Of a DNA stretch of 6,764 bases, positions 5,977 through 6,764 are shown one piece after another. Origin of the DNA: JAVJUS01 sp040220455 (GTDB lineage: Bacteria; Pseudomonadota; Alphaproteobacteria; DSM-16000; Inquilinaceae); contig JAVJUS010000110.1 of assembly GCA_040220455.1 (NCBI GenBank), forward strand, positions 1 to 6,764, given 5' to 3'. The first letter of the stretch is position 1; each line of letters begins with the position of its first letter. The translations under genes were made by a program, and so were the position numbers. A model generated the notes under the pieces. The model had not been told where the DNA came from and did not search any database. It saw only the letters and a list, made by a program, of their open reading frames with translations.

Positions 5977-6764
5977 TCAGCTCCGCTGGCCGGCGGTCTC
6001 GAACTGGACGAAGCACGGACCCGACACCGCGCGGATCTCCTGGCAGAGCGCGTCGGCACCCGCCTGGCTCTCCCACGGGCCGACCCACAGCCGGAACACG
6101 CGGCCGACGCCGGCGACGCGCGCCTCGACCACACGGGGCGAGCGGCCTTCCAGAGTGTCGGGGGTGAGCGCGACCCGGCGCTCCCACTCGCCCATCGCCG
6201 TCGCCTCGTCCGGCATGGCGGCGAGCTGCAGCCAGTAGCGATCGCCGGCTTGCGTCGCCGGGCCGGCCGTGGTTGTCGCGGCCGTGGTGACCTTAGCGGC
6301 ATGCGCCTGCGGGCCGTTCAGGACCGCCGGTTCCGGAGCGAGCGACGCCTCCTCCTCGACCGGCGGCCAGACCGTGCGGGCGACGACGACCGGTTCGGCC
6401 GGGCGGTCGAAACCGGGCAGGGCCACCGGGTCGACCGGCATGCCGAGTTCGACCGATTCCCGCCCGCGCAGCGGCAGGTCCGGGCCGTCGGGCGGCGGCG
6501 GCAGGGCGGCCGTCGCCGTCGCCGAGGCGACCGCGAGCGCCTTGGTCGACGCGGCCGCGTCCGTCTCGTCGGAAGACTCGTCGGACGAAGAGGCCGAGGC
6601 GAGGATCACCGTCTCCGGGTGTGGACCCGTCGTGCTCGCCGCCGCGGGCCCGCTGGCGGCGAGGAGCCGAGGCGCGGGGCGGCTCGCTTCGATGGCGCGC
6701 TCGGCGCTCGCAAGCGTGGTGGTCGCCGGATAGGCGGGCGCGAGCGGCGTCGGGGCCACGGTCC
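5977..6764 (-). CDS. SPOR-domain protein, C-terminal part (5' end outside window)
   Basis: On the minus strand the frame is open from the right edge to TGA at 5977-5979, giving about 261 residues; the true start lies outside the window. The GTG at 6757-6759 has no special claim to be the start. Residues 1-170 of the visible part are a Pro/Ala/Thr/Ser-rich, low-complexity region typical of a periplasmic linker, with a Ser/Asp/Glu cluster (SSSDESSDETD at about 57-67). Residues about 173-253 form a SPOR domain: YWLQLAAMPDEATAMGEWERR, then FRLWVGPWESQAGADALCQEIRAVSGPCFVQF. Cys239 and Cys249 could form a disulfide. SPOR domains bind denuded peptidoglycan glycans at division sites, so a periplasmic or septal location is likely. 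What precedes the linker (membrane anchor, transglycosylase, carboxypeptidase or repeat domain) cannot be seen. It converges on etfA with a 43-bp gap. Confidence 0.85.
   Translation of the reverse strand, partial: TVAPTPLAPAYPATTTLASAERAIEASRPAPRLLAASGPAAASTTGPHPETVILASASSSDESSDETDAAASTKALAVASATATAALPPPPDGPDLPLRGRESVELGMPVDPVALPGFDRPAEPVVVARTVWPPVEEEASLAPEPAVLNGPQAHAAKVTTAATTTAGPATQAGDRYWLQLAAMPDEATAMGEWERRVALTPDTLEGRSPRVVEARVAGVGRVFRLWVGPWESQAGADALCQEIRAVSGPCFVQFETAGQRS

Noticed and set aside
4920..6302. A 460-codon minus-strand frame across etfA
   Set aside because: It is antisense to etfA and overlaps the SPOR gene in another frame; its composition is that of a high-GC shadow.

Overview
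The window is very GC-rich (roughly 70% by eye), with strong G/C third-position bias and short gaps. The protein sequences look like those of a high-GC alphaproteobacterium, perhaps a Rhodospirillales-type relative; this is inferred from sequence character and family resemblance, not from a marker gene. No phage, transposase, CRISPR, tRNA or rRNA signal is visible.

Layout: (1) 3-488 (+) is the C-terminal half of an agmatine deiminase (aguA), cut by the left edge. (2) 489-731 is a gap between convergent genes, dominated by a composite palindromic repeat (525-652) built from two CCCTCTCCC/GGGAGAGGG hairpins and a long inner stem. (3) 732-1133 (-) is a DUF488/YeaO-family protein. (4) 1134-1299 is a divergent spacer, followed by a 62-aa acidic helical protein at 1300-1488 (+). 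(5) 1489-1707 is a 219-bp leader with a few small repeats and palindromes. (6) 1708-5933 (+) is a three-gene cluster: an 822-aa dimethylglycine/sarcosine dehydrogenase-type flavoprotein, then etfB and etfA. A hairpin overlaps the etfA stop codon. (7) 5977-6764 (-) is the C-terminal part of a SPOR-domain protein, cut by the right edge.

The biological core is the dehydrogenase-etfBA cluster. The dehydrogenase has the DMGDH architecture: an FAD-binding amine oxidase with the histidine used for covalent FAD, fused to a folate-binding GcvT-like half. It should oxidatively demethylate an N-methylated glycine, pass the one-carbon unit to tetrahydrofolate, and deliver electrons to the electron-transfer flavoprotein encoded immediately downstream. 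This matches the mitochondrial DMGDH-to-ETF route and suggests choline/betaine/sarcosine catabolism, although no other gene of that pathway is in view. I see no convincing undescribed system here. The most notable items are this gene linkage, the composite repeat, the small acidic protein and the repeats in the dehydrogenase leader.
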